A DNA stretch of 25,677 nucleotides from Conidiobolus incongruus B7586 (taxonomy: Eukaryota; Entomophthoromycota; Entomophthoromycetes; Entomophthorales; Conidiobolaceae). The notes under the pieces were generated by a model. The model was not told the DNA's origin and ran no database searches. It saw only the letters and a list, made by a program, of their open reading frames with translations. The translations under genes and the position numbers were made by a program. Position 1 is the first letter of the stretch. The number at the start of each line of letters is the position of its first letter. This document shows positions 1 to 12,050 of the stretch, in pieces. The stretch covers positions 1 to 25,677 of the forward strand of contig JNEM01007564.1 in assembly GCA_000697335.1 (NCBI GenBank). The letters are read 5' to 3'.

Positions 1-1811
1 TTTAAAATTCAAATATTATTTTAATCCTTTAACTTAAATAAAAAGGTCTTTTTCAATATATTATTTAATATTATGAATAAAAAATACCAATTGAATTTAT
101 TTTTTTCAATATTGATAAATTTTAAATAATATTTTGTCTATATATTAATTAATAGTTTTAGAAATAAATGATAAATTTTAATAAATATTATCTTTGTAAA
201 TTCTTTCCAAACTTTGAATAATTTTAAAAGTTCTGTGAATAACCTTTAATAACTTTGAAATATAGAAATTTTGATCAATTGGTATTCTTTATTTAATAAA
301 ATCTATTATAAAGCTTAAAATAGAAAAATTTAAAGTAAAAATAATTACATATAGTGTGAAAATGTAAACTCTCCTATTTGCTCTATATACAATTGGGTTT
401 TGAAATTATTAATATAATTGAAATATCTGAAATAAAAAATTTTTCAATTTTCTTTTTTCCCAACATATATTCAGGATTTATTTTCCAATATTTATTTATT
501 AAATATTTAAAATAATATAGATTTGGCCAAATAGTTAAAATCAATCGATATATTATGATGTGATTAAAAGCTATATATTTGATGCAACTTGAAATTGGTT
601 ATATATTTAAAGAATATTTAAATATATACAAATCTTAATACTAAACTTTTATTTTAGAATTAAAAAGAAATTATTTACTTAGCTTGGCATATTTATTATA
701 ATAACTTATAAATTAAACATTATTAATAACGATATATTTAGATCATATAAATTATTAATATCAAAAAGTATTATATATTTCTATATTATTTAATTTTCTA
801 AAGTCTTTATTAAAGGTTATAAACTATATCCATTACGATTTAAAATTATTATAATTGTTTAAATTTAAGATCTTAAATATCAAATTGAAATAATAATTTT
901 TAAGCAAAAATAACAAAGCCATTAAAATTTGAATTATAATTTAATTTTCAATATAATATATTGTTTGAGTATGATTTATTTTATTGAATTATGAAATTAT
1001 AATTAAAAAAATAATTTTTATTAGAGTTATATCTCTGAAAATAAACTAATTAAAGAGAATTAGTGTATATGTATATATACATACATACATATATATATAT
1101 ATGAAATTTTCCTTTATATATCAAAAATATATTTATATAATAACTTCATTATAAGCTAAATATTTGCAATAACATTAAAAAGTTTGATAATGTATATAGG
1201 ATTAAAGTTTAGACAGACTAATTAAAAATATTAAATGTTTAATAAAATTAAATTAAGTTATTGTATTAATATACATTTGCTAAAATTAAGATTGATATAT
1301 TACCTTTTCGGACTTAAAGATATAAATGAATGAATATTTTATATGAAGAAATATAAATTGAATGTGATAGTTAAAGAAATTAATCAAATGATAATAATAG
1401 ACCTTGATGTAGTTGCTACCACTTAAATATAATATCAATACAGTCTATGTTATAAAATGTATCCTTCATTTCTTAATAGATTTTTATAACTTTATTAAAT
1501 TTCAAATAAGATTTAATGTGAAATTTTGGAAAAATAAAAAATTCATATTTGCATAAATTGTACTAGTTAAATTATTATTCTATTATAACAAACGATTCAA
1601 AATATACAAATGGAAAACGAAAATTGATTAAAGTTCAGATAAAATTACTTAACTCAAGTTCATATTATTTTGTTTAAAATTTTGGAGAAAGGACTTTAAT
1701 CAAATCAAATAAACAAAACTATTACTCTTATCATAAAAATTTAAGATATTTTTGGATTTTGGTAAATTAAACTAGTAAAATTAAATTTAATAAAAGTATA
1801 ATGAACTATTG
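1..1811. other. AT-rich intergenic DNA, no gene seen
   Basis: No open frame, receptor homology or transposase motif was found on either strand. The stretch is dense in A/T runs and stops. It holds a TA/CATA microsatellite near 1.06-1.10 kb and a pair of inverted arms at about 78-105 and 273-297 that share the core AATACCAATTGA with a loop of roughly 170 bases. A short segment at 10-74 resembles 7020-7070, upstream of the intact receptor. Confidence 0.6.
1063..1102. repeat. TA/CATA microsatellite
   Basis: About 40 bases of alternating purine-pyrimidine sequence: TGTATA units, then ATACATAC units, then a run of AT. This is a simple repeat with no sign of function. Confidence 0.85.
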
Positions 1812-2745
1812 TTAATTATATATGTAATTTATAAGTTTTGAATATCGACTCAAGTATGTACTGTTCAGGTCTTGATATATTTCTTGATTGATCCCAACTA
1901 TTAACAAGCTATCAACTATTGGATTCGAATATTGTGAAATACGAGACATCAAATCCATCCAAACTCCTCTTTTGTATCCCAATACTCTTTCATGGAATAC
2001 CAAACAAGCTTTTCAGCCATTTGTAAAGCAATACACGATTATAATCAATGTTATTCTAATTGAAATTATATATGTGATCCTGTCGAAATTCGAGTTGAAT
2101 TCAAATTGACTTTCATTTTTTAGGGATACTCTGCGGAAGTATACTATGATCAATATATATGATACAACAACAATTAATATGGCTCCCCAATCTGTTGATA
2201 GCCACAGTAACCACATAAAAATATCCTGTGGTCCATTGAAGCTCATAGTACAGTATATTCTCGTAGGCACTGGATTAATTGCATATTTAACTACACCATT
2301 AATAGCAATAAGAGCAATAGAACAGAAGCAAAAATATCATGAAACCGATCCAGTGTTTAGCCTTAATATTTGTATGAAACACAATTGACGAGTAATGTTC
2401 TATTGTAATGATTGGGATGAGTCAAGCACAACACCCTATAGTGCTATTCTCCAATAGAAAATTTACCTGGCAGATTACTGGATACTTTGGTAAATAATCC
2501 GAGTCAATTAAAGACAAAATTAGTGCAATAATCAATGCCAGAGAAATGATGAGAACATTAAACATCACAATAAGCCCCAGTTTGATGTCTGTATTACTAT
2601 CAAAATTGAGTTGCTTACAAATAGACCAAAATAGCGTTAAAGTAATCGGTAAACCCAAAATGCCGAAAGTAATTGAAAATGTCGTCCATATCGTAATATA
2701 AGCATTGTAATCTACATTAGGCAATGTTGATATATCTGAACTCAT
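1812..2745 (-). pseudogene. Broken class A-like GPCR (pseudogene 1)
   Basis: A receptor copy read from ATG at 2745. The N-terminal half is open through TM1 (GILGLPITLTLFWS), the NTDIKLG segment, TM2 and TM3. A TGA then stands where the intact paralogue has Trp108 (CSAW, here CCA-stop), and a frameshift follows in TM4. Frame is regained before TM5 (YFRRVSLKNESQFEFNSNFD), a second TGA replaces the Trp of TNGW in TM6, and TM7 keeps NPIVDS. A one-base deletion near the end alters the last dozen residues. ERC is changed to EHY, so the DRY-position Arg is lost. About 934 bp against 945 bp for the intact genes. Its last 345 bp are about 92% identical to the gene at 7578-8522, while the first 126 bp are only about 66% identical. 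Confidence 0.92.
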
Positions 2746-5700
2746 ATCCAACAAAAATACATTGTTTTCAAATTCAATTCCTAAGATAACAAGTTTTATA
2801 TTTCCAATTATCTTGATCAAACTTGTAATTTTGCTCATCAAACCTACTGATATAACAAAAAAGAAACACTCATAAGTATTATGAATTTTAAAGTAAATTA
2901 GTCCAATTATCCAAAATAAAGGTTTCAAACTAAAGTAATAATAACATGAAATGGGTTAATCTTGATACATTTGAATATTGAATAATTATATATTTTTTTA
3001 TGCTATATAACCATCAATCTAAAATTTAGTTTCAGTTTCTGAATTAATATATTCCAATTGGTTCATTTTCTCATAACAAATAGACTGGAAAAAATATTAC
3101 TAAATCAGGTTTGTTAATACTAAATCAAGTTACTAAAATTATCTATAAATTTTAAAGTTTTTTGCAATGTCTAAAATTTGGTAAAATTCAAGGGTGGATC
3201 CGATTCTTCATTAATAATTTCTAAAGCAGAATTACATGGTTATAAACTTGATTACAAAATTTTAGTAATAATGATAAATATAAGTTTTTGAATTGTAGTA
3301 TGGAAAATTCTTTTCATATAAAGAATGGATATCATTCATCACACCATAAAATATTTGTAAACATGTTTTTAGCTGTTAAGATTCAATAGTTTGCATAACT
3401 TTTATCATACCCAACTCATATATTTATTCAAATATTATAAAAATTTCATGTGTATTATTAATTAAATTTGGATTTATATTACCATCGTAGTTATAATAGT
3501 TCTTAGTTATATTTTGAAAAATATAAGATTAAATTCTATCATTGACCATAAATAAAGATTTATTGGTATATCTTGTTTCTCGGGAAGCGGCCGTTTTGGG
3601 TTTTTTATTTTCTTGTAGAAACTATATATTTAAAATTCAAATATAATGATTGATTTTTAATAAACTATGATGATATTTTAATTATAGTAACTTGGCAAGA
3701 AATTTCTCACTGATCAAAGATCTCTTGACGTTGAATGTCTGTTACGTTTTTGTTAGGATGTACAGAATATATCAATTATTATTGAATGTACTGACTATTA
3801 TAATTCTTATTGTGAATTTCTATATAATATTTATTCAAATATTTTTTCGAAAAATACTTATTAGTTGAAATCATAATATATATAATTGATTATTGAGAAA
3901 AATTTTGAATAATTGATAATTAATGGAGTATATGAAATTATTTTCAAATTATTTATATCAAGGAATCTAATGATATTAAATACCTTCTACTAAAACATTA
4001 TTTTAATTCTTAAAACTATAAAACTCGAAATGAGATTTACTTTTTTTGGTGCATTCTATTTATAATATTATATATTTAATATCCCATTTCGAAGAATTTT
4101 ATCTCAGTTAACTATATAATTTATAATTTACAATGATTTAAAGACCATGCCAGGTAATTTTGAATATATATCATAAAATATATCAAAATTTAGAGTAAAA
4201 GGATTTTACTATAATAGTTAATATAACCCTTTTTTTAATTGCATAATTTTAAGCTATTAATAATTTTTTAACTGTTTTTTAATTTTTTTTGAATATATTC
4301 ATAATGTCACATATTTTTTATACAATAAATTGGCAATGTCATGATATCTTTATGAATCAAATTTTCTTATTTACCAAAATAATAATAATTACAAGTATCA
4401 ATATTTGATGAGTATGGGGGATATGCAAATAAAGATAAGGTTTTCCAATAAGCAAAGTTTTGATAATTTTGGCTCTTTAAATTTGATTATTATTCTGTAG
4501 AATTCTAGAAAATTGAATTAGTATTTTGATTAATAAATAGTATTTTTTTGCCAATGTTAAATAGCATATTAACTATTAAAATGGACTATTGTTTATTACA
4601 AATAATGGAATAATATAACATCAATATATATAATTAGTGATACTATTCAGTTCTCAATTGATATTTATATTGGTATATATAATGGAGGTTATGAATTTTT
4701 AACCCAGTACTCCTTATACGGTTTGCAAATGGATTAAAAAATAGGATTAATGATTGATGATTAATTTGTTACAACATTTTGTATAAGGATGAAGGAATAA
4801 AGAGTATAATTCTATAAATTTAAACTCGCTGTTTTTTATTTTTTTATCCTTAGTCAAATACCAGTTTTATATACTCCCAATTTTTTAACAAATATTGTAT
4901 TTTTTAATATGATTATAACATATTTGAATTGAAAATTTAAATTTATCCTTTTTGGTGAGGTACAAGGGTGATATCAAAAATATTGGTCAATTATATTTTA
5001 TCACTTAGGTTAAAAAAAGGATTAAAGCGCCATTAAAAAAGTAAGTCTCATAGTGGATCATTCGGTTTTCAGTTTATTAAAGCATATTTCATTATGATAA
5101 TTTAAAGGCCTTTTTACCAATTACTATTATTGGATGAAAATGAATAATTAATATTGAATGTTTTACATTATATGCAATTTTGGTAATTATTTTTATTTCA
5201 TTTTGTTATATTGACAAATTCTATGTATTTGAATCATATCAGTTATAACTAAAAATCTTATCAAAAAATCTATTAAAATATACAATGATTATGAATTACA
5301 GAATCATTCATATCTATTTAATATAATATTATAATTTATCCAAATAATTATGATCTATAAAAAAGCAATCGATTGTCATTTGTGAATTTAATTATTGAAC
5401 CTTTTTGTTATTTTGAAGATTTTGATTATGTACATCCATCTAGATCGATGTTTTAGGTAATATAAGTTATCAGAATAATAATTTTTTGATAATAAGCAAA
5501 AAATGATTAATTTTCAGCTCTAATATGTAAAGCAAAATTATATATATTTCTCGTGTATATTTAGTGATTATATTTATATTACTTTTACAAACAGGAGAGA
5601 TAAATCATTGGCTAGATAATTTAGAGAGACTTTAAGAAATATGTATTTATATAGTTTTTAACTAGTAATATGAGCATCACTTCTAATAGATTAATCAATG

Positions 5701-7577
5701 TAGAGAAATTATTATGAGTGATTTGATAGCAATTGATGTGACAATTTCAACACAATAAATTTATGATCAGTGAATAAATATGAATTAATTCTACTTGAAT
5801 TATTGCATTATTTTAGATATATATAATTCATTAAATTAATATCTTAAAGGAAAAATGCTTTAATGAAATGAATTGATATATAATGATATCTAATATTTCG
5901 AAAAACTGATTTAATGTGTTCAAAATCTTTCTAATAATAGAAATATAGTTTCAATAAGCATTTATATGTTGGAAATTATATATATTATTCAATCAATAAT
6001 TAAAATCAATGAATTTTTTAATAAAACCCACATTCAAATATAATGAGTTATATATAATCAAATCAATGATATATTTTTTTACTTCGAATAGGATTGTCAA
6101 AGTAGAAACTAAAAACCATTCAGAAACTGGACAATTTTCACCATGTTATAGTTTAAGCAATATTCGGAAATATTATCAATGACTTATTGGAAAAAACTGT
6201 ATTATATTTTGTTTGCTGAATTTCGAAAAAAGCAATTATTATAATATGAAGCTTTCATTCATTTATTAATTATCACATATAATTCGAATTATATTCCTAT
6301 ATAGTTTTAAACAATTATGTATGGAATGAATACAGATAAATCGATTATACATTAATAATTATCCATTGACTTTGATTAATGGATCTCAGTATTAGTTTTC
6401 TTATTCCAAATTTATAAATTTAAGTTTATATGTTGAACTATATTCCAATTGCATGAAAAGGAAAAATATATTAAGTTCAATTTTATTTTGGTTTATTGAT
6501 AAATTGATATAAAATAAAATGATTTTGGCTGACACATATTTATAATATACAGAATCTTTACAAGTATAGTATTAATATCGTAAATCTCGAGTTTTATATT
6601 AAAATACTCCTCCATTTATTAATACATTCGATATGTTTCAAAATCAAATTACAATAGATGAAAATCTATAATTTCAAAGAGCGATATGTGTAAAGATATA
6701 GAGTTACTTTATAGTGTTAAATCAGACACTGAGCATCATTTATTAATTTCACTAACAACTTTATTAACCTTAATATATTTTTATATCAATATATCATTTT
6801 ACGGAATATAAAAAATGATTTTTTTATAACTAAAATTGACATCTGTCAACAATGTAGTTTAACTTTTGAAATGAATAAATTTAAAAAAAATATGATTAAA
6901 TCAATATAAATATTCTGATTAGCATTGAATAATTTAAGTTACTCTTTATTTAAATTGTATCAGCTATGCTGTACAAAATATATAATTATTTATAAAATAT
7001 TTTTCTGAACATTATTTTTCCAATATTATTTTAATCGTTAAACAATATATTTTTCAATATATTATATTAACATCTATTGATAAGTCATAAATTTCAATTG
7101 GTTTCCACATTTATAAACAAACTGAATAGAGGTAATGGTAATTAAATTTCATATTTCTCAAGTATAAAATAAAACTAGTCTCCTAATTGACATACTTAGT
7201 TTGGTAAAAATCTTTTTCTTCTAATCACTAATAAAAGGTGCATATAATTCGAAATTTCTAAAAGTATTAATATCATATAAATATATTACTATCATGATTG
7301 GCATTGCAGTTTATATAGTTTATAAATATTTTAATTTTTTAAAAATCAATATTTTCCGAAATTGTATACAGATTAATATATGTGATGGTTAAAATGTAGA
7401 ATCGGACTTATATTTGAAGTTCATTTAGTAATGCTTGATATAAATATTGACTGTAAAGGGGTTTAATTATTACAATGACTTATTAGTTAATACAATTTCC
7501 GATAAAAATAAGATTATTTGAGATATATAATGATAGCTTGCGTATATTTTGATATATATATATATATATTTAAGAAA
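2746..7577. other. AT-rich intergenic DNA, no gene seen
   Basis: Nearly 5 kb between the broken receptor and the intact one. The open frame continuing upstream of ATG 2745 on the minus strand has no family counterpart and is taken as chance. Small islands of higher GC lie near 3.58-3.60 kb (CGGGAAGCGGCCG) and 3.69-3.77 kb, at 4.96-5.06 kb and at 6.10-6.17 kb. Translated on both strands they gave no family I recognise. No tRNA-like T-loop or rRNA segment was noticed. Confidence 0.55.
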
Positions 7578-8522
7578 ATGAATTCAGATTTGGCGTCATC
7601 CTTGAATGTAAAATACAATGATTTTATAACGGTATGGGTAGTGTTCTCACTAACACCAGGTGCATTAAGTTTACCTATAACATTAACACTACTTTGGTCT
7701 ACCTGTAGGCATCTCAGCTACAATAGTAATACAGATATCAAATTGGGAATTGTGGTGATGTTTTATGATCTAATAACTTCTATTGGATTGATTCTAGCAC
7801 CAATTTTCACTTTAATCGACTCACAATATTTATACAGCTATCCAGTAATGTGTAAATTAAATTTTCTTTTGCAAACTGGGATTATAGGGTGCAGTGCTTG
7901 GTTAATCCCAATTATTGCTATAGAACGTTGTATTTCAATTGTGTTTCGTTTAAATATTAAAGCTAGATACTGGCTGTTATGCATGGCAGCTGTTCTCTTC
8001 ACATTTAATGCTATCGCGATTAATGGCGTCGTTCACGGTGGAGCTAAAGCAATGCATTTGGGGATATACTGCTCCCTAGATTTTGGAGGTCCAACAAATA
8101 TTACTATGTGGTTAGTGTGGTTACTAGCTGATTGGTTATCGATATTTATTGTTGTTGGATCATATATATTGATCATAGTATACTTCCGCAGAGTATCCCT
8201 AAAAAATGAAAGTCAATTTGAATTCAACTCAAATTTCGACAGGATCACATATAGGATTTCAATTAGAGTAATATTGATTATCATCTTGTATTGCTTTACA
8301 AATGGCTGGGAAGCTTGTTTGGTATTCTATGAAGGAGTATTGGGATACAAAAGAGGAGTTTGGATGGATTTGATGTCTCGTATTTTACAATATTGGAATC
8401 CAATAGTTAATAGCTTGTTAATGATTTGTATCAATCGAGAAGTATATCAATCGTTTACCAGTACATGCTTGGGTCGATATTTCAGAAAATACAAATTACA
8501 TATTGATGAAAGACTTGACTAA
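7578..8522 (+). CDS. Class A-like (rhodopsin-like) seven-transmembrane GPCR
   Basis: Intact 314-residue receptor, expected in the plasma membrane and signalling through a heterotrimeric G protein; ligand unknown. Seven hydrophobic segments lie at about 16-42, 53-80, 90-122, 131-153, 174-203, 227-250 and 263-286. Class A landmarks: Cys92 at the head of TM3 with Arg117 exactly 25 residues on, as for Cys3.25 and Arg3.50; Glu116-Arg117-Cys118 in place of DRY; Cys165 in extracellular loop 2 for the disulfide; Trp132 in TM4; NPIVNS at 274-279 in place of NPxxY. A sequon NIT lies at 174-176. Basic residues follow TM5 (YFRR), TM3 (IKAR) and TM7 (NREVY, GRYFRK), as on cytoplasmic faces. The start at 7578 was chosen because it gives 314 residues, exactly the length of the paralogue at 20707-21651, and matches starts in the pseudogenes. 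An in-frame ATG lies 48 bases upstream at 7530, and a TA run (7552-7569) precedes the start. No intron is needed. Confidence 0.92.
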   Translation: MNSDLASSLNVKYNDFITVWVVFSLTPGALSLPITLTLLWSTCRHLSYNSNTDIKLGIVVMFYDLITSIGLILAPIFTLIDSQYLYSYPVMCKLNFLLQTGIIGCSAWLIPIIAIERCISIVFRLNIKARYWLLCMAAVLFTFNAIAINGVVHGGAKAMHLGIYCSLDFGGPTNITMWLVWLLADWLSIFIVVGSYILIIVYFRRVSLKNESQFEFNSNFDRITYRISIRVILIIILYCFTNGWEACLVFYEGVLGYKRGVWMDLMSRILQYWNPIVNSLLMICINREVYQSFTSTCLGRYFRKYKLHIDERLD

Positions 8523-9649
8523 ATATATTATTGGTTTCAAACTGTAAATATAGAAGGGTTTTGAAAATTTCAGCTTTTCATTTAACTTTCATCAATTAAT
8601 TATATATTTGAGTGTAACTAAGAAACTGACATTTTCAAGTTTTATTTTTGTTACTCAATCAAATTACTACTAATTTAAAGTATAATCTAAATATCAATAT
8701 AGCATCTTCACAAAAAATTATGATGTTTAAAAATTTTTTATTAATTTATTATGTCAATGTATGAAATATATAACAGTATAATTGTACAGATATTTTAACA
8801 TTAACTATCTTGATTTCAACATACGTGAAAAACTCTCATTATCTATTAAGATATTCTATAAATTTTGAAAGTATAAATTGTTTTTTCTAATAAATCTTTA
8901 ATGACCTTGATGATGTCAAGAATATTTTGGATTTTTAGATTTGATTAAATTAATAATAATTTAAATGACTTTTCCAGTTCGCTTATTTTTATTATGGGAA
9001 AAATCATACCATTTAATAAAAATAGGGTGAAATTCGTAAATATAGTTTATTATATCCCAAAATCTTGAGAATAAAATCTAATTAGTATTAAATAATAATC
9101 ATTCAATATATAAATTAATATAGGATCCTATAAATTGCGAATTGCTCTTTTTCTATTACTATACCAACAATATTATCATATAATCAAAAAAATATTATGC
9201 AATACAGATGCTATACCAGCGAATTTGCGATCCCTTAAATCTTTGAAGAGAGGTCAAATTAAATGGATAAGTGATATATAACGGTTCAGAAAATAAATTC
9301 TTTAGCTAAAATCAAACAATATAAATCATGATTTTTTTTCAATAATATTATAATATTGCTCTAAATGACCAAGGATGATTAAATATCTTAATGCTTTCAG
9401 TATATATAATATAATTTTATATAAAATCAATAAAAATCAATATATTTGAAAATGAGAAAATTTAAGAGTTTACTCAAATCAATCAAAAATTACTAATGAG
9501 TTATATAATGTATATAATATCAACAATTAATGAAAATTTACTATGAAAATTTTTGATCAAACCTTTGCAGGTTTAATATTGAAGAATATATGAGTTTGTT
9601 TGTAATTAAAGACGTTTTAAAAATTTTAACAACCTATTTTAAATATATT
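8523..9649. other. Intergenic DNA between tandem receptors
   Basis: No gene was identified between the intact receptor and its broken tandem neighbour. An island at about 9190-9277 reads for some 29 codons with a coding-like, less AT-rich composition (DAIPANLRSLKSLKRGQIKW) before a stop. I do not recognise it, and it may be a remnant or chance. An ATG at 9590 is in frame with the pseudogene start at 9650 but lies outside the family's usual N-terminus. Confidence 0.5.
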
Positions 9650-10589
9650 ATGAATTATAAAATTCATCCCAAATCAAAAAATATTAACAAGCGATTTTTA
9701 TTTATTACAATATGGCAAATATGTAATCTTATCTCTGGTATGCTGTCTTTACCGACAACAGGGGTATTACTCTAGTCCACCTGGAAACAAAACAATATAC
9801 CTAATTCAGATATTATTCTAGGGTTTGTTGTGATTTTTGATTTAATGACTTGTTTGGGTTAAAGTGTATCACCAATGACCAATATTATCAATCCAAGCCT
9901 TTTATTCCATTATCTTATTTTTTGCAAAATTGATTATGTCAAGCATGCTGGTTTAATGATATCCTCAGCTCGGTTCATTCCTTTATTTGCAATCGAGCGC
10001 TGTTAGACAATTGCGTTCCAAGCTTGAATCAAGGTTTAGTATTTGTTGGGTATCATGGCGCTTTTCCCAATTGGATTCACTACTGAAGGAATTTATGAAA
10101 TACTCATTGATTTGGTTAAGCCTGTACAGATGGAAATGTATTGCAGTCTAGGCTCAAAGCTAATAAAAGCTACTATAGCCATAGCCATTTGGTTCTTTAA
10201 TAACTGGGCATCTTTACTTACTGTTCGTGGATGCTATCTCTGAATCATTATATATTTCCGCAGAACATCCTTAAAAACCACAATGAAACCGGCTCCTACA
10301 AGTATTTTGAAAAATTGTTTTATCGAATTATGCTGAGAATTTAGTTCATCAATTGGCTTTATTGCAATACAAATGGTTGGGCGTCTTATTTGGTAGTATA
10401 TGGAGCAATTACGGCGATAAGACGGACCAATGAATGAATTTAGTATCTTGTGTTTTATAAAACTAGTCTAATTTGTTATAGTTTGTTGATACTTTGTATT
10501 AACCATGAAGTCTATCAGCTTATATTAGCACTTCCTTCGGTCGTTAATTTGGGAAATTTAAATTACGCATTGATGAAAGATTTGGTTAA
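9650..10589 (+). pseudogene. Broken class A-like GPCR (pseudogene 2)
   Basis: A third receptor copy in the same orientation as the intact gene 1.1 kb upstream; about 940 bp against 945 bp. Recognisable blocks in order: ITIWQI before TM1; STWKQ after TM1; FDLMTCLG in TM2; SSARFIPLFAIERC in TM3, retaining Glu-Arg-Cys; YLLGIMALFPIGF in TM4; MYCSL in extracellular loop 2, retaining the Cys; IIIYFRRTSLK after TM5; YCNTNGWASYLVVYG in TM6; CINHEVYQ after TM7; and a C-terminus ending FKLRIDERFG. It is interrupted by TAG at Trp40, TAA in TM2 (Gln), TAG after ERC, TGA and TAG within the QARIKARYW segment, TGA before IIIYFRR, at least one frameshift in loop 3 and more stops around TM7. The NPIVNS motif is lost. 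Most of these stops are one transition away from Trp, Gln or Arg codons. It is not expected to be functional. Confidence 0.9.
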
Positions 10590-10847
10590 TAATATATATT
10601 AAATCTGACCATTAGATAATGATTTTGATCTATAAGGTGGATGCTCCATCAATATATAAATATTATCATTACTATTTGATTTTAAGTAAAATGGTAATTT
10701 TAAATTAGCTAAGGATAAAAAACCTCAACATTATATTTTTAATTCATATTATTCCAAAAATTGAAATATAAATATAATATATTTAGTTGCCATACGGTAT
10801 ATAAAGCGAATTTTGATATTCAAAAAATTACTCCAAGTTTTGAATAA

Positions 10848-12050
10848 TAAGATTTATTTGAAATAGAATATAAATTTTCAATACATAATTTAGAAAAAAG
10901 TATACATAATAATAACTAAAGTACTCCTTGGGTATTTTTAACCTTTTTGCTATATTTTTGGCAAATATGTAATACCTAAAAAATAATTCTTATTATCGGG
11001 TACTGAAATTTGGTATCTCAAAAACTAATCAAATTTATTTACAAATTTTTTTTTGATTTTTATATCATTTAATTACCCAAAGTAACCCTAAGCTTCTGGG
11101 ATGTAATTTACTACATATTCCAGATAATATATCTATTACTAATTATTTTTATTGAAAAATCTTTTGAATTTTACTTATTTTGCGATTACCGTATAAAAAA
11201 CAAGTATCAATTAATTATAATAAGAGAAATAATTAAATAACATTTTATTTATACAAAGTATACAATACTGACTATGAATCAATTTTCCTTCAATGGCTAA
11301 ATAAAAAAAATATATGATATTATAATTTTTGATAGTCATTGTCATTTGTTTTAAATATATTATTTATTGATTGCAACTTATAAAGTGGAATATTTTGACC
11401 TAGCCTGATATTCTGATTTTTGTTGGGGTGAGGAATTATATAAGCAGCTTATCTTTCAAAAATTATTTTTTTAGGATATTTAACTTTTAGTTATATTTTA
11501 ATTATCATTTAATTTTTTCTTTTTGAAATTTAATTCAAATTATAAGTTATTGATTCAGAGTGTCTATTAATTAAGCCAAGTTAAGAAACTAATTATAATA
11601 TATAATATATACCAATATAATTAATATTAGAGTATTTGATAATTTGCTAGCTTAACAAAATATTTTTGGATTATTTTTTGGCTTTATTAATTATTGAGAG
11701 AATAAAATTTAAAATTAATTTTAAGATTTTTGCAAATTTTGTATGAGCTCCCATTTAGTTTTGAAATAACTTACCTGGTAATAAATGATAAATTTAATAA
11801 AAAGATCTTTTTGGTTAGCTTATTATAAATACTAAATCATGATAAAAGGCTTTAGATTTAATTCTGATCATATTATGCAAATATTATGTTAAAGAATCTT
11901 ATGTTCAAGTATTATCAAATTAAATAATAAAATTTATTATGAAATACATTATGTATCATTATGTTTAATTTATAACTATAAATTATCGAATTTATTTATA
12001 TTTAATTCTTTTATTAAAATTATCCACCGAAAATCAGGAATGATAAAATA
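10848..12050 (-). mobile_element. Decayed mariner-type DNA transposon (copy D)
   Basis: A minus-strand relative of the element at 13953-15206. The best match is the transposase C-terminus at about 10930-11060: on the minus strand it reads YFLGITYLPKI-stop-QK, the counterpart of the mariner ending FxxGIxxLPxRWxK, followed by a related 3' tail. Further in, TTTAATTACCCAAA matches the segment just after the third catalytic Asp. Beyond about 11.3 kb the similarity thins, though a block at about 12.03-12.05 kb (AAATCAGGAATGATAAAAT) resembles the left end, giving about 1.2 kb as expected for the family. The right end is marked by TAATAAGATTT near 10848. No open transposase remains. The copy lies 258 bp downstream of receptor pseudogene 2. 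The inner portion could include unrelated DNA. Confidence 0.68.

Noticed and set aside
1888-2388. Two plus-strand open frames
   Set aside because: Both are antisense to receptor pseudogene 1 and contain no recognisable domain.
3668-3714. Possible box C/D snoRNA (ATGATGA followed by CTGA about 40 bases on)
   Set aside because: No terminal stem pairs around the boxes, no C'/D' boxes were clear, and such short motifs arise easily by chance.
4690-4870. Apparent inverted CCTTATAC / GTATAAGG pair
   Set aside because: The arms are only about 9 bases and extension fails on both sides.
7518-7577. N-terminal extension of the intact plus-strand receptor
   Set aside because: The frame is open upstream (TTG at 7518, ATG at 7530), but the added residues come from a TA repeat, have no counterpart in the paralogues, and break the exact 314-residue match.
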